DNA from: Cladochytrium replicatum
Lineage: Eukaryota; Chytridiomycota; Chytridiomycetes; Cladochytriales; Cladochytriaceae
Direction: 5' to 3'
NCBI GenBank assembly: GCA_025526935.1
Contig: JAHLKD010000094.1
Location: forward strand, 124,001 to 188,000
DNA: 64,000 nt
The translations under genes were made by a program, and so were the position numbers. The first letter of the stretch is position 1. The number at the start of each line of letters is the position of its first letter. The notes below the pieces were generated by a model, which ran no database searches, had not been told where the DNA came from, and was given only the letters and a program-made list of their open reading frames with translations. Positions 1 through 12,627 of this stretch are shown in pieces.

Positions 1-640
1 AGTTATGGGGAAAATACACAACTATGGATTTCTTGTAGTTTAAAGCCTTGGCATTCAAGTCATTTAAATTTGATGTGGATGTGGGATCTTCTGTGGAGCT
101 AGACGAGACCCATTGTACTGGGGTACGCCAGGTGGAGCTCGTCAGCTCATGTTGGGGAAGATGATGCATCTAATCGCACGAAATTGATAATCTCAATTGA
201 CTCAGGTTGTTGAGTTGCCGTGATGAGCGAAACAGCCAGGCTGGATCATGCTCAAGTAATCACATGGAAAAAAATTTGAAAACTGCATGAATTTGCTACT
301 TATTACAAATGCTTTTCTCATAGTGTGCGATATTCCTGAACTGTTCAGAAACTTAAATCACAGAATACATCAATCAGGGGCATCAGAGTAAATTATTCTA
401 CAATATCTCGAATAACCCCCTCAGTTTGAATGTACTGCAGATTGGGCAAAAACTGACCAAATACCAAACGCGGAATTGTGGTCACATTTCTACTCTGACA
501 CCACCTGGTGTGTACGCTTGTTGAATCCCATGATTTCGTATTCAATTCTTTGTGTCTACAACATTAAAGTGCCAGGATAGATTAAATGAAAACTAGATTC
601 GAGACAGCCAAAAATGACGAATGGAATTTCTTCTAAAATG
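1..640. other. AT-rich intergenic sequence
   Basis: I see no convincing coding region, RNA gene or repeat here. It lies downstream of the minus-strand membrane-protein gene that ends at 648. Confidence 0.5.
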
Positions 641-647
641 GTGAGAA

Positions 648-2270
648 TCACCGCAAAATTGTCGGACGCTGAGAAAGTACGTATTTGTAGACAATAACAT
701 CGGAACCATTCGCCGCCAAGACGAAAAGGTCCGAAAATCCTGCGCTCGCTACAGCCTCTATACTCGCATCAAATCCCAGCTCCAGCTTCACGCTGACATC
801 GGGAGTCCCCTCGATGAATATATCTGAAACAGTCAACCTATTTTCGAAAGCTTCAATGGTCCACAGTCCAGACGTATGGAACCAGACGTCTCTCAACAAC
901 TCCAGGTTGTAGCGGACAGGAAGGTATGTCCATAAAGTTGTTTCGACGGTAGGTGGATAGACGATATATCTGTGGTAATTCGATCCTCCAGCACGATCTT
1001 TAATGATCCGTGTCCGATCTCCCATCACAATGGCGGCGTCGCCTTTTGGCGACATTGAGGCGCGAGACGTAGGCCCGAGATAAGGGAACTGAAATCCAAC
1101 GCGAGGTGGATTAACTATGGAGAGGTCTCCTGGAATAAGCAATGCGAGCGAATCATCCGCAGATGTCGCTACAGTGGGTCGCATCAAGATTACAGAAGTA
1201 ATGTTGGTTGCAGTTGGCGTTACAAAGCCTGTTGACTCGGCAAAACGCAGATATCCCCGCGATGAGACTGGGACCGAGGAGTTTGCTTCAACCATCATTT
1301 CTGGATATCTGGCGCGAGATATCCATGTTGTTGAGCTGTTGTCCACAATTGCGATGAACAAAGTTGACGATCCTTTCGGATAGTGCATTGAAATATCAAT
1401 CGCTGGCCATGAGAAATTTGATGCGACGATGCTAATTAATGGTGTAATGCGAGTGGTTGGTGCAAGATCGAGTTTGGATGATCCGAGTGTCAGCTCAGCT
1501 ATGCCATAAAAGGACCCGATGGTGTAATTCACTGCGAGAAAGGACGAGCCAGAGTAATGAGATAGATATGAAAGCGTGACATCTGACCCAATCCTTAAGA
1601 TGCTAGTGCGCTATGGTTAAACAACAGTATAAGCGAGGGGAGATCAGTACCCAGAGCTGTTCGTCGAACTATTGAACCAGCCGATGCCTCCGGAGTTGTT
1701 CAGTTCTCCGACCTTATCAAACACAACAACAGCAATTTCGCCCACAGCGATCATACCGCGAGACTGGGTGAATTCCATGGTAGCGTTGACGAAAATGTGC
1801 GAAGTTTGAAGCTCTACCGTGACGTTTGGTTGAATGGAAGCCATTTCGGATTGTGTGATCAATTTTGTTGCGACAATCACACAAGCTATGATAGCCCCTA
1901 AAAAAATAAGCGCGATGAAGCCTTGACATAGATAGGCAATGAGAAAGTATTCCCTGTTAGACCCCACGAATACACACCGAGCGCAATTCGTTTCCACCCG
2001 GTTGCAACTTTTCTGGTGGTATTTTTGGGCTCTTCTCCAATAATGCGATGGGGTGTTGAAGGTGGCAGCATGGAAGCGTCGCTGGTCACTAATGTTTCCT
2101 CGGTGAGCTGGCGAATGATGGGCTGCCTCTGGAATGGTGTAACGTATATGGTGCTGGCGTTTTCAGCAGTTGCATCAATAACGAAGGCACTTTGCCGTCT
2201 GTGCAGGAGGCTGCTGGAGCCGTGACCGTAGCGCTGTACGGTGGCGGGTCTCCTGCTGGAACTTCATCAA
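648..2270 (-). CDS. single-pass membrane protein with large N-glycosylated ectodomain (hypothetical)
   Basis: I do not recognise the family. At least three exons can be joined in frame. An N-terminal Ser/Thr/Pro-rich cytoplasmic-looking part ends in WKRIALG. A 54-nt intron (donor near 2003, acceptor near 1920) joins it to FIALIFLGAIIACVIVA, a clear transmembrane helix. A 57-nt intron (1594..1650) then joins NSSG to IGSDV. The roughly 390 residues after the helix carry many N-x-S/T sites and beta-rich sequence, so this is probably a type II surface protein. The 5' start is unresolved: two overlapping reading frames upstream of 2090 are both plausible, and one contains a PPPY motif. The frame closes at 648. 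Confidence 0.6.
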
Positions 2271-2429
2271 GGCTTGATGAAAAGTCCGGCTCCCCGCGAT
2301 CAGTGGGGCACCAGGCATTCTTTGGGAGTGAGTGAAACGTCTTTACCCCTCCCAATTTTTGCTTTTGGTCGAAAAATTTTACGATGTATCTAATTGTTGA
2401 TTTGCAACTGACACATAGAGCCAAAGCAC

Positions 2430-3708
2430 CACATTACTAAGGAGAGCGGCACCATGATACTACTGGATGTCTTCCAAAACCTGAAATATTCTCAAATTTG
2501 AGAAACATTTGAGCACAGTTAGAGGTAGTACAAACGTTTTGAAAAATCTCTCTGGAAAAGAAAATAAAAATAGAAATGGAGAACGGGATCAGATCGGGGC
2601 TCATTTCTTCGCTCAAATTGTTGAGAATGCTAGGACAGTTATTTGGTCTTCGCTAAATTGTGGCTAAATTGTGGCAACTTTTCCGTGATTTCGAGCAAGA
2701 AATGGGAGTATTCGAGCAATATCAATCTGATAAATTCGATCCAGCTGCGTGTTACAAGCGAATAAACTCGGTCTCAATCACTTCATTTCGTCGATCATGC
2801 AGATATATGAGCCAAAAGATCCAGCACCAAGTTAGAGCAAACCTGACGCATCTGTCAAACACCACCTAACTAGCATTCGGAGCGAAGTCTAGCTCTACCG
2901 CCAAAAACGAAATCATTGGAGATGCTTCTATTTCACATTCGTTCGCGTTGACAAATCATCGAATACCGGAGTTCGTATCAAGCATCAATTTTCCTGAAGT
3001 GGGAGTAGAGGACGAGGTTCTCATTCCATTGTGTAATGGATGGATTTTGGATATACCCGACGCGATCCCCCACCAGCGGACGTTAAGGATCATGAGACAG
3101 GCTCAAACTTCTTGCCAAGCGTTGGATCAATTGAATACGAAGTGGGTTTGTACTGGCATCACTTCAATCCATCAACCAACAGTACACGGTCTTGTTTCTC
3201 AATTTCCATTCATTTTTTCAACTGCACAACTTGCGCTTGGAGCGGTGCCATCATTGGAGAATCTGAATATTTCTTAATGTACATTTTTGTCCATTCATTT
3301 CGTTCAAACATGCTACCGTGGCGCAGCACGCGCTCCTGTCATAAGCTAGTGCGCTAGTTTCTGTGATTGGAAGCCTTTGAAGATCGCAAACACTAGCGAT
3401 TCTATTCCTCCTAACCATCTTCGACATCAAATCGCTGGAACGAGCTTCCTGAAGTTGCACCTCCCAACGACGGCATGGTTGAATTCTTTTCGGTAACGGA
3501 TCGGTAACACTTCGTTTGCAAAGCATCACTCAATCATTCGCTGACGGAATTAGATCGGCCTGAAGCGTAGGAAAAAGGACCACACGGAAAAAGTCAGCTG
3601 CTTCTCTTGGATAGCCAGAAGGTGAACAGAAACAGTTCAATTTGACGCTCGAGTGTTGTTGACCAATTCTTCTCCAGTACAAGCATCAAGACTTCTCGAA
3701 GAAACAAG
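2430..3708. other. intergenic region with only weak open frames
   Basis: Several frames of 70-110 codons are open on both strands, for example 2948..3277 on plus and 3251..3529 on minus. None shows a recognisable domain, a consistent splice chain or a conserved-looking motif. It holds the upstream region of the kinase gene that starts at 3709. Confidence 0.4.
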
Positions 3709-6080
3709 ATGGAAATGTCTACGGCGGCGAAAAATAGGAGCGCACATTCGCAAAGCCCTGGACTTAGGCCCATCTCCAATGTTGGGCGCAATGGAATCCT
3801 CGGAGACATAAAGGCCACATCTCCACTTCCGAACCATTCAGCAAATAATCAAACCGAGTTTCTGAAAGCTACACAGCTCGATTCGAATCCTAGTGCCAAC
3901 GGTTTGCAGAAAGGGAAGTATTTTACAGCCGAATCTGAGGCTACAATCCATAATCCCACCCCGCGACCGTCGGTCGGAGATTCTGAGTTAGGTGCTCGGG
4001 ATGGTGATCTGTCTGAGCTAAGGATTGGAGAATATCCACGATCGGTTGATGACGGGAGCGGATCAGAAAATTTCATAGTTGTATCGATTGATTGCGATGA
4101 GTTGGATGTGAATGTCCAAACGGTATGAAAATATTAAGAGATTTTAGTACTTCATTCAAACTCAAAATTCCCCTCTCCAAGGCTCACACTGGGCCTTTGT
4201 CAAGGTGGAAAGGTGAAAACAAACTTGCTGAAACGAAAGTTAGCGAATCAACCGCCAGCAAGGAGTCGTGTGACAGTACGTTGATTTCTCCGTTTATGCT
4301 GATTGATTCTCATTCCCCTCGTTCCTAAAGTCATTCGCAACGATGCTCAGTCGGATCATCATGTCCCTGATATTGACGTCTTGAAGAGTGAGCAGACACT
4401 GCTGGAGCTGAACACGGTATCTCTCGGCAATTCGATACAATCCATTGAACATCAAGAAATAGAAAAGTGTGATAGAGATCGCAGCACAGCACCTTGCCCT
4501 CGACAGCGCTGGCCAAAGTTCAAAGATCTCCACATGCCACCTATGTTACGTAAACTTTATTCACCTGATGCCGAAAGAGACAAGAATGCTACACATGCCC
4601 AACCCACCAACTCAGAATCGATCCTCGCAACCCGCCCGACCACTGCAGCCGCAACCTCCCTCGCTTTACCCCCAGACATCCATTCCGAGCATGTCACGCC
4701 AATATCTAGAGCATCCAAACCGGCCGGAAGAGGTCTTTTGCGATCTCCCATTCTTGGACGCTTTTTGGTTTCCAAAGAAAACCGGGTCGGCACATCAGCC
4801 GGATTGAAGCAAGCGAAAGCAGAACTAGTCGGCTCACAGACGAAAAGCAAAATACCAGTTCCATCGGCGTCAGGTTCCCGGTCGGCGTCGTTGAAGAGTA
4901 CTCAAAGTCCAGCTCCTCCTGCATCAAACATTGGGGCCCTCCCGACGACTGATATCAATGCCAGCGTTTCTCCCGCAAACCAGATCCCGCCAGACGCACA
5001 ATCATTCATCGAAGAGCAGCTTGAGCTGGAAACAGAGCTTCAGAAACGTTCGGAGGCGTTGTTGCTAGATGGGAAGAGTGACGAGGAAGTTTGTCGCGAC
5101 TCTCGTTCTAAAGCCGATTTTGAGAATAAGTATATTGTGAGTGATTCTCATCGTACAAAATACACAATGCTCATTTTGTGGTTAAGGTTTTGAAGAAACT
5201 CGGATCGGGCGGACACTCTGTCGTGCGTCTAGGTCGTCGTATTGAAGATAATGAGCAGGTAGTTTGCAAATTTATTCGGCAAGCATCCGTTTGGCACTGG
5301 CACCAAGATACCAACACTGAGCACAAAATCCCGCTTGAAATTCACCTGTTGAAGAAGTTCAGCGAGCTTGGACATCCGGGACTTATCAGGTACTATGAGG
5401 ACTACGAATGCATGGGTCGATATGTTATTATCATGGAGTACCTTGGAGGCGACTGGGTCGATCTCTACGACTACATTGAATTGTACGGCCCAGTTGTAGA
5501 GGAGGATAGTCGAGTCATTTTCAAGCAAATCGTAGAGACTGTGAAGTACCTGCATCGAATCGGATACAGTCACAATGATATCAAAGGCAAGCATACCCTT
5601 TTGAGCACGCTCATGATTAGCTAATGTTGTGCTTGGTTTGCAGATGAGAATATCATGATCAACACAAAGACTAAGCAGATCAAGTTGATAGACTTTGGGT
5701 CAGCGACCGCCCTAGGTCCGGGAACGACATGCAAGCACTTTTACGGCACCAAAAAGTTTGCGGCACCGGAAGCGCTTTGCGGTGACCCATACCCAGCAGC
5801 CACTCAGGAAGTGTGGGCTCTTGGAACACTTTTGTACGTCCTTCTGTTCAAAATGGATCCTTTCAAGACGGACGAAGAGGTCGTGGGTATGGAACTGTCA
5901 AGGCGCATCACTCGACTTCGCAACCTCGGCCGAAGTAACGGCGGCGTCGACATATCTGACGATGCAGTCGATGCATTGACTGCCATGTTGCACAAAGATC
6001 ATACTCGCAGGATCAAGATGGAGGGAATCCTCCGGTTGAGATTCTTCCAATCAAGTCGCCGCGGTCGCAATTTCTTCTAA
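3709..6080 (+). CDS. PASK/PIM-like protein kinase with long disordered N-terminus
   Basis: Five exons (3709..4122, 4182..4275, 4331..5136, 5187..5586, 5644..6080) sum to an uninterrupted 716-aa frame. Residues 1 to about 435 are Ser/Thr/Pro-rich and look disordered. The kinase domain then shows the glycine loop GSGGHSVV, the lysine in VVCKFI, HND in place of HRD (HNDIKDEN), DFG in IDFGSA, and APE. The activation segment and the phrase GDWVDLYDYIE resemble the PASK/PIM group of CAMK-like kinases. It should phosphorylate Ser/Thr, but the Arg-to-Asn change makes it a non-RD kinase. No PAS domain is recognisable. The last intron is GC-AG and interrupts the catalytic loop. It lies head-to-tail upstream of TRL1. 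Confidence 0.82.
5587..5643 (+). other. non-canonical GC-AG intron in the kinase catalytic loop
   Basis: The conserved DIKDEN sequence is only restored if the intron begins GCAAGC at 5587 and ends TTGCAG at 5643, so that G joins AT to give the Asp after Lys. No GT donor nearby gives this frame. GC-AG introns with a GCAAG donor are a known minor class. Confidence 0.8.
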
Positions 6081-6335
6081 ACCAGAGCACAAACTTTCAT
6101 AGTTGAAAGTTTTTTTGGGGATGACAGGAACTCGAACGATCATACACGATCACAGCCCACTGATGTTTGATATCACTGGACCAAGATGGTTTACGCTTTA
6201 GATAGCCGGTCGAGTCACTAGAAAAAGATTTTGAAAACCTTTGGTTCGTGTGCGAGCAACTCTACCGAAATTTCCCTCAAAAAGGCGCAGCAAAATGTCA
6301 ATAAGTCGAACACTTTCCGCACACCAGCACAAACC

Positions 6336-9235
6336 ATGTCTCGAAGCAATTCCCCAGTCGCAGACCTTGTCGCGTCCCTGACCAAGCTTACCCAGAGGTC
6401 GGGAGAAGGACGCAATAATCGTCCTCTCGTGAAATGTGTTGAATACCAAGTCGCATCGCAAATGCCCAGCGTTTCGCCCTACCGGATCTTGTCGTTCAAC
6501 ATTTCGGAGCATGCGTACAAGGATCTGAGGCATAAGCTTCCAACTTTCGCTCGGGGCTTATTTATTTGGGAAGGTGATTATGGACTGAATCCGCAGATTG
6601 TAGCTCGAGGCTACGACAAGTTCTTCAATGGTGAGCATCTCGAGCCCATACAAACAAATTTATGCTCATATACGCGTTGATTCTAGTGGGGGAACTTCCG
6701 GAAGCACAGTGGGACTCCCTGCAGGCCTCCACGCGTGGTCCATACGAGGTGACAGTGAAGGAGAATGGGTGCATCATCTTCGCCTCGGCATTGGATAAGG
6801 GCACGCTTCTCGTAACTTCAAAGCACGCCACTGGCTCAAACACTGTTGATGCTGTCTCCAGCCAACCAGGCCGACTTTCCCACGCGGATACGGGCAGGGC
6901 ATGGTTGGAAAAACACATAGCAGAGAGCAATAAGACGACTGAGGATTTCATTAAGCTGTTGTGGAAGGAAAATGTGACAGCCGTGTTTGAGTTGTGTGAC
7001 GACGACTTCGAAGAGCACATTCTCGGTTACCCACCTGAGCGGAGAGGATTATTCCTTCACGGGTTGAACAGAAACTCTGTAGAGTTTGCGACAACGAAAA
7101 GCGAAGCAGTACACAAGGTGGCAGATCAATTTGGATTCAAGTGCGTGGATTCTTTGACCTTTGATAATCTTGATGGTATGCCTCTCGAAGGTTGTGCATG
7201 AACTGTATTTGATATATCTTTTAGATGTAAGAAAGTTTACTGACGAGCGAAGGGCAAATGGTTTCTACGACGGGCGGCCAGTTGAGGGGTTCGTCGTTCG
7301 GTGTCGTCTGAAGCACTCAACGTCCGAACTGCCTGCCTATTTCTTCAAAGTCAAATTCGACGAGCCATACTTGATGTTCCGAGAATGGCGGGAGGTCACC
7401 AAGGCGCTGCTGAATCACAAGGAACCACACCATATTAAATACCGACTTACTCGCAGATATATCGAGTGGGTGCGAAGAACGATGCGCGAGGATCCCGTAT
7501 TATTTGACGAATACGCAAGAAATAAAGGGATCATTAGGGCACGGGACCATTTTTTGCAGGAATCCGGTTTGAAATGGGATGAAAGTGGAGGTGGATCGGC
7601 GCTTGCGGCCAAGATCGAGGAGGGAGAAGTCGAGGATGGTCAGAAAGTGGATCCTAACCAAATCGCGAGAGAAGATAAGCTGGTCAACGCTCCAGGTGAC
7701 ATGAAGATCCTCCTGGTCCCTATTGGATGTCCCGGATGTGGAAAGTCGACCCTTGGTGCGTTGCTCGTCGAGCTCTTTCCCGATGTAGTAGGCCAGCTCC
7801 AAAACGACGACCAGAAGGGGAAATTCGAGACACTCGTCACCGAAATGTTTGTGCATAGAAAGGTGGTCTTTGCAGATCGCAACAACCATCTTAAAGATCA
7901 CAGGCTAAAGCTAGTGACAGCGTTCAGAAAAGCTCATTCAAGCGGGCGTATTGTTGCTCTAGATTGGAATGTGGAGCGACTTGACAGAGACGAGGCAATT
8001 GATATAGCTCTGGAACGAGTTGAAGCTAGGTAAGCCAAATTCAAACTTAGCTACCGTTCGCGGTTACTAATTTCGCGTTTAGAGGAGAAAATCATCAAAC
8101 TCTCACTCCAATGAAAGCAAAAGATGTCCGATCAGCACTCGTCAATTTTGTCGACAAGCGCAACACAGTAGATCTCAGACAGCTAGAGGACGCGAAAATC
8201 GAAAGAGTGGTCGATTTGGACATGAAAAACTCGGAACGCGAAAACCTGGAGGCGGTATGCCGTGCGCTTGGATGGATGTTACCAACCGACGAGGATTTCG
8301 AAAAGGCCCTGGCTGTTGTAAAGGAGAGGAAGGTGGCAAAGCCTGAAGTTGACAAATCTGAAGAAACTGCGGCGGGCTCTTCAAACAAAGGAGCAAAGGC
8401 CGTCAGGAAGGCGGAGAAGAAAGCTAAGGAGGCTCAAAAAGTGGCAAAAGAACATGTTGAACCGACTTCAACTGAAGGTATGAACGGGGCGAAAAAAGTG
8501 AAACCGCCATATTACTACGGTGTCAAGCTGGACTCACAAGCGGTCATCAATTTTCTTGGAAACGTCTTCGCTGAGAAATCAACGAGTGACGGTGCGCAGT
8601 TGTGGGAAGAGCTTAGGAACGGTAGCGAGTCGAAAGGGTTTCATGTCACGCTGGGGCTACCTGGTCTCGCCGACAAGACGGCGTTTTTCACGAGTGAAGA
8701 AAGTGCTTTTGCCGAAGGGGAGAAGCTAGAGCTAGATCACGATTCATCTGAAGTTCGACCAGACAACATTGAGAACAGCCGTCTGCGAAGAGTCCTTGGT
8801 GCGATCGAATTTGCATCGGACGATTGTATCGAAGATGAAAAAGCCGTGGATCGGATGCGGCAAAATGTGGTCGTCAAATACTACAGTCGATTGTTCTGGG
8901 CACTCTGGGGATCGAAAAAGGGTTTACATCAGATTCCTAGTGTGCGGATAGTGGCTGACTGCGTAATCTGGGAGAAAGGAAAGATCATGGCGATAGGAGT
9001 GAAGCGGATGGAAGGTCCGATTTTGCAACTGAATGGTGAAGAGGGCAAAGTGTTGGCGACTTCGGCGGTGCAAGTGATTAGCGCGAACAGGTTTCCGCAT
9101 GTGACGGTTGGTACCAAAGTTGGCGTGAAAGCGGTACAAAGCAACAGTTTGTTCGAGCGGGACGGGAAAGACAATAATGTGGCAAGGTTATTCTTCGATG
9201 AAGTTGTTTTGGATGGGTGGATTCAAGAGTTTTAG
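6336..9235 (+). CDS. TRL1: fungal tRNA ligase (ligase, 5'-kinase and cyclic phosphodiesterase)
   Basis: It seals tRNA exons after intron removal, and in fungi usually also HAC1-type mRNA in the unfolded-protein response. Four exons (6336..6630, 6687..7175, 7225..8029, 8083..9235) give 913 aa. In order: an N-terminal RNA-ligase domain with the nucleotidyl lysine in VTVKENGC and later PYLMFREWREVTK; a central polynucleotide kinase with Walker A GCPGCGKST; and a C-terminal 2H cyclic phosphodiesterase with two HxT motifs (FHVTL and PHVTVGT). All three domains appear intact. The order and length match yeast Trl1 (about 830 aa). I chose ATG 6336 because the conserved region starts soon after; an in-frame ATG at 6231 is an alternative. 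Confidence 0.95.
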
Positions 9236-9310
9236 AGACTGTATACTTTTCTAGCATTGGGTTTTCGTTTATCCGGGGCAATGTAATAATCTATTCACTA
9301 GCAATGCTGT

Positions 9311-9792
9311 TTATCCTTGCGACTTTTGCCAACTTGCCGAATAATTCGCCGAAAAGTTTCCAAATATCTCCAGGTTCTTGTTGGTATAGTTCCATCCATA
9401 CTCCTGATTGTTAGTGGCTGGATACTTGTACACCTCGCTAGGGAGCGGTCTTTTGCTGAAGTTTACCGCCTTACTTCTGTGAGTGTATTGAGATGAGCTA
9501 TTCGGAACCGGTGCATCTACTGGAACGTAGGGCTGTGAGGTGATTTTGAACGTTGGCGGCACATAGTCTGCTGGAGGTGCGGCCCTTCCGGAAAGCAAGT
9601 ATGATGCTGGAGCAAGATTGAACGAAGACCATTTGTTTTCCTGTCAAGAAGTATCCTTAGGACAAAGTAATCATCCAGGAGCGTGCCTACCAGTGCTTTT
9701 TGTTTGTCGGATACTCGGGCACCAGCGATATCCTTCGCCATCCAACCCCACTTTAGCGCCCATTCGTTCTGAGCTTTGGTTTCCCTAGCCAT
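9311..9792 (-). CDS. small putative axonemal/ciliary protein (CFAP144/FAM183- or C20orf85-like)
   Basis: Two exons (9792..9691 and 9640..9311) separated by a 50-nt GT-AG intron give 143 aa. The N-terminus, rich in Trp and charged residues (NEWALKWGWMAK), is followed by a Pro-rich region and KYPATNNQEYGW. The KYP-x-T-x(1-5)-E-x-GW arrangement resembles the end of small microtubule-inner proteins such as CFAP144. That would fit a zoospore flagellum. The similarity is short and from memory, so the family is tentative; the gene structure itself is well supported. It converges with TRL1, with about 75 bp between the stops. Confidence 0.6.
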
Positions 9793-10084
9793 CTTCTCTA
9801 CCCTGAGCTTAATAGCTCAAAAGATAGAACATGTTCATTGTTTTATGCCTCTTACCAAATTGTATCATCACTGGGGTTTGAGTCGGTCCTTGTAGCGTTT
9901 GCATCCATTGTCGACGATCGTATTTTGCGATCCACTCTTATGTTTACTGAATTTTCCATTCTTATAATACTTCTACAAGGGTGTTTAGATGGAACGTCCG
10001 TTTATCCAATCAAGAGAACGCTTCAAATTGTTCACTGAGAGTTTTTGTGGCATTGCAGAGAATAATCTCATTTAAATTCCCACG

Positions 10085-10613
10085 ATGTCCTCTAAAGTTG
10101 TTCGGCTCCCTTTAAATGAAACAAGATTACAATTCTCAGTCCCCAAAGAAATGAATGATTCCAACATCGCTCTCTCTCGCTCCTTGCGCGGCCTCGTCTT
10201 TATTTTATTCTTAGGTTCAGGTCTTGCTACTCCAGCATGGGCTCTCGAACCCTTGTGCAGCTTCTGCACTCGTCGACTACCTCGCCGGGCTCACACTAAA
10301 CATCCCATGTCCCGCACCGTTCAGACTCATCATCTGCGTAGCCGTATTTGTGCTTGGAAACGTCGCGACAATGTTCAGGCTCGTCCTCCACGTCAGATTC
10401 TCATCGACGACTTTGACTGCGTCTTTGCCGCCGTTTGCGGAAGGTGACTTCGCCGAATCGGGAGGGGGTGGTGCTTTTGTGAACTGTCACTGCGGCAGTA
10501 CTGGTGGTGTACGTTGCTTTAGTGATCCGTGCGTTTGTGTTGCAACCGAGACCCTGGTGATGGATGGGAGTACATCAAGAATGATGACTGGAGGTGAGAG
10601 GAAGTTGATGTGA
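10085..10613 (+). CDS. hypothetical small membrane protein
   Basis: Not recognised. ATG 10085 opens a frame reaching LRGLVFILFL. A 46-nt intron (10215..10260) restores a second frame with ALVDYLAGLTL and FRLIICVAVFVLGNVATMF. Together this predicts two transmembrane helices and a Gly/Cys-rich tail. The intron size matches others in the window, but the 3' end may contain another intron near 10443. There is no homology support, so confidence is low. Confidence 0.35.
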
Positions 10614-11083
10614 ATCGAATGGCTAAGCTCAGTAATTTTTTGCCCATAGTAGTTTGCAAACTTTCCTAGACAGTCTCCTGGGAGCACTCGCTGCCCCTAT
10701 TTATGTGCTCGTTTGCGAGCAATACAGGGCTATTCGTGGCTGTTCCAACATTTCCTTGCTGGGGAGCGGAGTGACAATATGCTTTGAATACAAGACTGTT
10801 ATGGTGAAGGATCTGAAACAGGATAGAATCAGTGTGTTTACGTTCTTCTGGTGAACATCGGTGCCAGCTCCATTCAAGAAGCATTGTTGGTCAGGGGACC
10901 GGTACAAGCCAAGTATCTTCCCCGAAATGGATGGTGCAAGTTTAGTATTGAATCCTCATTCATGAATACATATTCCGTAAGTTACGGCGCTCTTTCAAAT
11001 GTTTCTTCGGTGTTGCGACCTGCCAGCCTCATTGTGCTCGTGAAACTTAAAATTGTGTATTCCTTGTGTTGCCCCGAATCTCC
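10614..11083. other. intergenic stretch
   Basis: Short open frames only. Nothing recognisable as a gene or repeat. Confidence 0.4.
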
Positions 11084-12104
11084 CTATCCAGGGAGAAGTT
11101 GGATATTAACATCACGCAAAGATTGGCCCATAACTGGTGTGATCGTCTTCAAAACATAAAAGAAACGGAAAACAAGGGAGACCTCGAACGATCGCCTCCT
11201 TTCTGTAATATCAGCCAACTCAGATGGACGACAATTGGACGAATGGCCAGTTCCCAACAAGATTGAGGGACTACTGTTGGATGTTGAGAGTCCGATCGAG
11301 ACCGCCGATGTTGAAACTGCTGCTGATGTCGTCGGCGGGTAAGGTACCGACATTGTTGTTGTAGCAGGGGACGTGGATATGGTGCTGTCCGTCACGTTGG
11401 TTTTCACATTCAGGATGAGGATAAAGCAATCACGATGGGTTTGCCATCGTTGATGGTAAACAGTGATGTTGTTCATATCCTCTCCCGACGATACAAAGTC
11501 ACCGATCTCTGCAGGTTCGATAGACATAGTTGATTCGGGGGATTGGTGTAGCGTATTTACAGTAACAAAGTAGATGCAAGCGGCAGGGTATCCACCTTCA
11601 TACGCACGCAGCAGAGGGTCGCAAGGTGTTTTAGGTGATTCAAGTTTTTCATTTCTCGGACTCGAATGTCTTCACATCTTACCTCCGGCGACAATAGTTC
11701 TGGCAGCGTGATGAGCGTAGTTGCCATACTCGATGATTCCCGTGACGTAGCGCTGCCGCCGAAGCTCATCGGTTGGATAGGTGGTTGACCACTCGAGCTG
11801 CACAAAGGCGGGCGGAGCAGTGTTGACTTGATTGTTCATTGCCCACTGCAGGTTGAGCGAGAATGTGTCGTGATTGTTCGCGCTGTTCCGAGAGCTACCC
11901 ATGACCGCCCCTAACTAACTCTCGCCTCGGTCGTTCGAGCTGCACACTTCTGGTTGCATGGAGAGTCGCCAGCCACGGGAACGGGGTGCCTGTAAACGGG
12001 GCTTGGGTCGCGTTTGCACGTGGGTAGGTGGCAGAATGACGAAAAGTTGCTGTGCGGTCACTGATTGCTGGATGGGAAACTGGCGGTGGAGGAAAGCACT
12101 GCAA
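11084..12104 (-). CDS. hypothetical secreted or surface protein with Ser/Thr-rich segment
   Basis: Not recognised. Two blocks join in frame through an intron of about 88 nt (donor near 11687, acceptor near 11600): a block with LQWAMNN, FVQLEWSTTYPTDELRRQRYV and GIIEYGNYAHHAARTIVAG, then GGYPAACIYFVTVN, NITVYHQRWQTHRDCFILILNV and a Ser/Thr/Pro-rich stretch. The beta-strand-like pattern and Ser/Thr linker suggest an extracellular protein. Start, stop and further introns are not settled. Confidence 0.4.
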
Positions 12105-12627
12105 CAGTAGAAGGTGCTAATGACACGGAACGAGCACGAAAAACATGGGTCTCGCGATGGATGCTGCCTCGCTTTCGCCAACACAAGTTGAACCCGGAGA
12201 CACTGTCCCCTCCCTTGCTGCTACCTCCGCCGTTGTATCCTTCGACCTTTTGCACCGCCGAACGAACAAGCAGGAAGGACGATTGCAGCGGGAAGCATGC
12301 CGATTTCTGGCACTCGACGCAAGCACGTTCGCCAATTGTGCGAACGACTTTTTCTATCCATCGTCACCGTAACGGCATTTCTTGACTTCGATCGCAAAAG
12401 CTCAATTCGTCTCGATGGGAAAGACGAATCTCCGGACAGCGATCGTGCAAAAAGGCATATATATCTTCCGCAGCCGAGTCTCGCCCACCCGACAGCGATG
12501 CTGAGATTGCAAGCCGACTCTCCGAAGCAATGTTTATTGTTTCGGACATTGCCATGATTGCGTTAAAGTATATGGATCGTTACATATCTTCAAGTCAGCG
12601 CGTCACAAACGGCGGCCAATTATTCCA

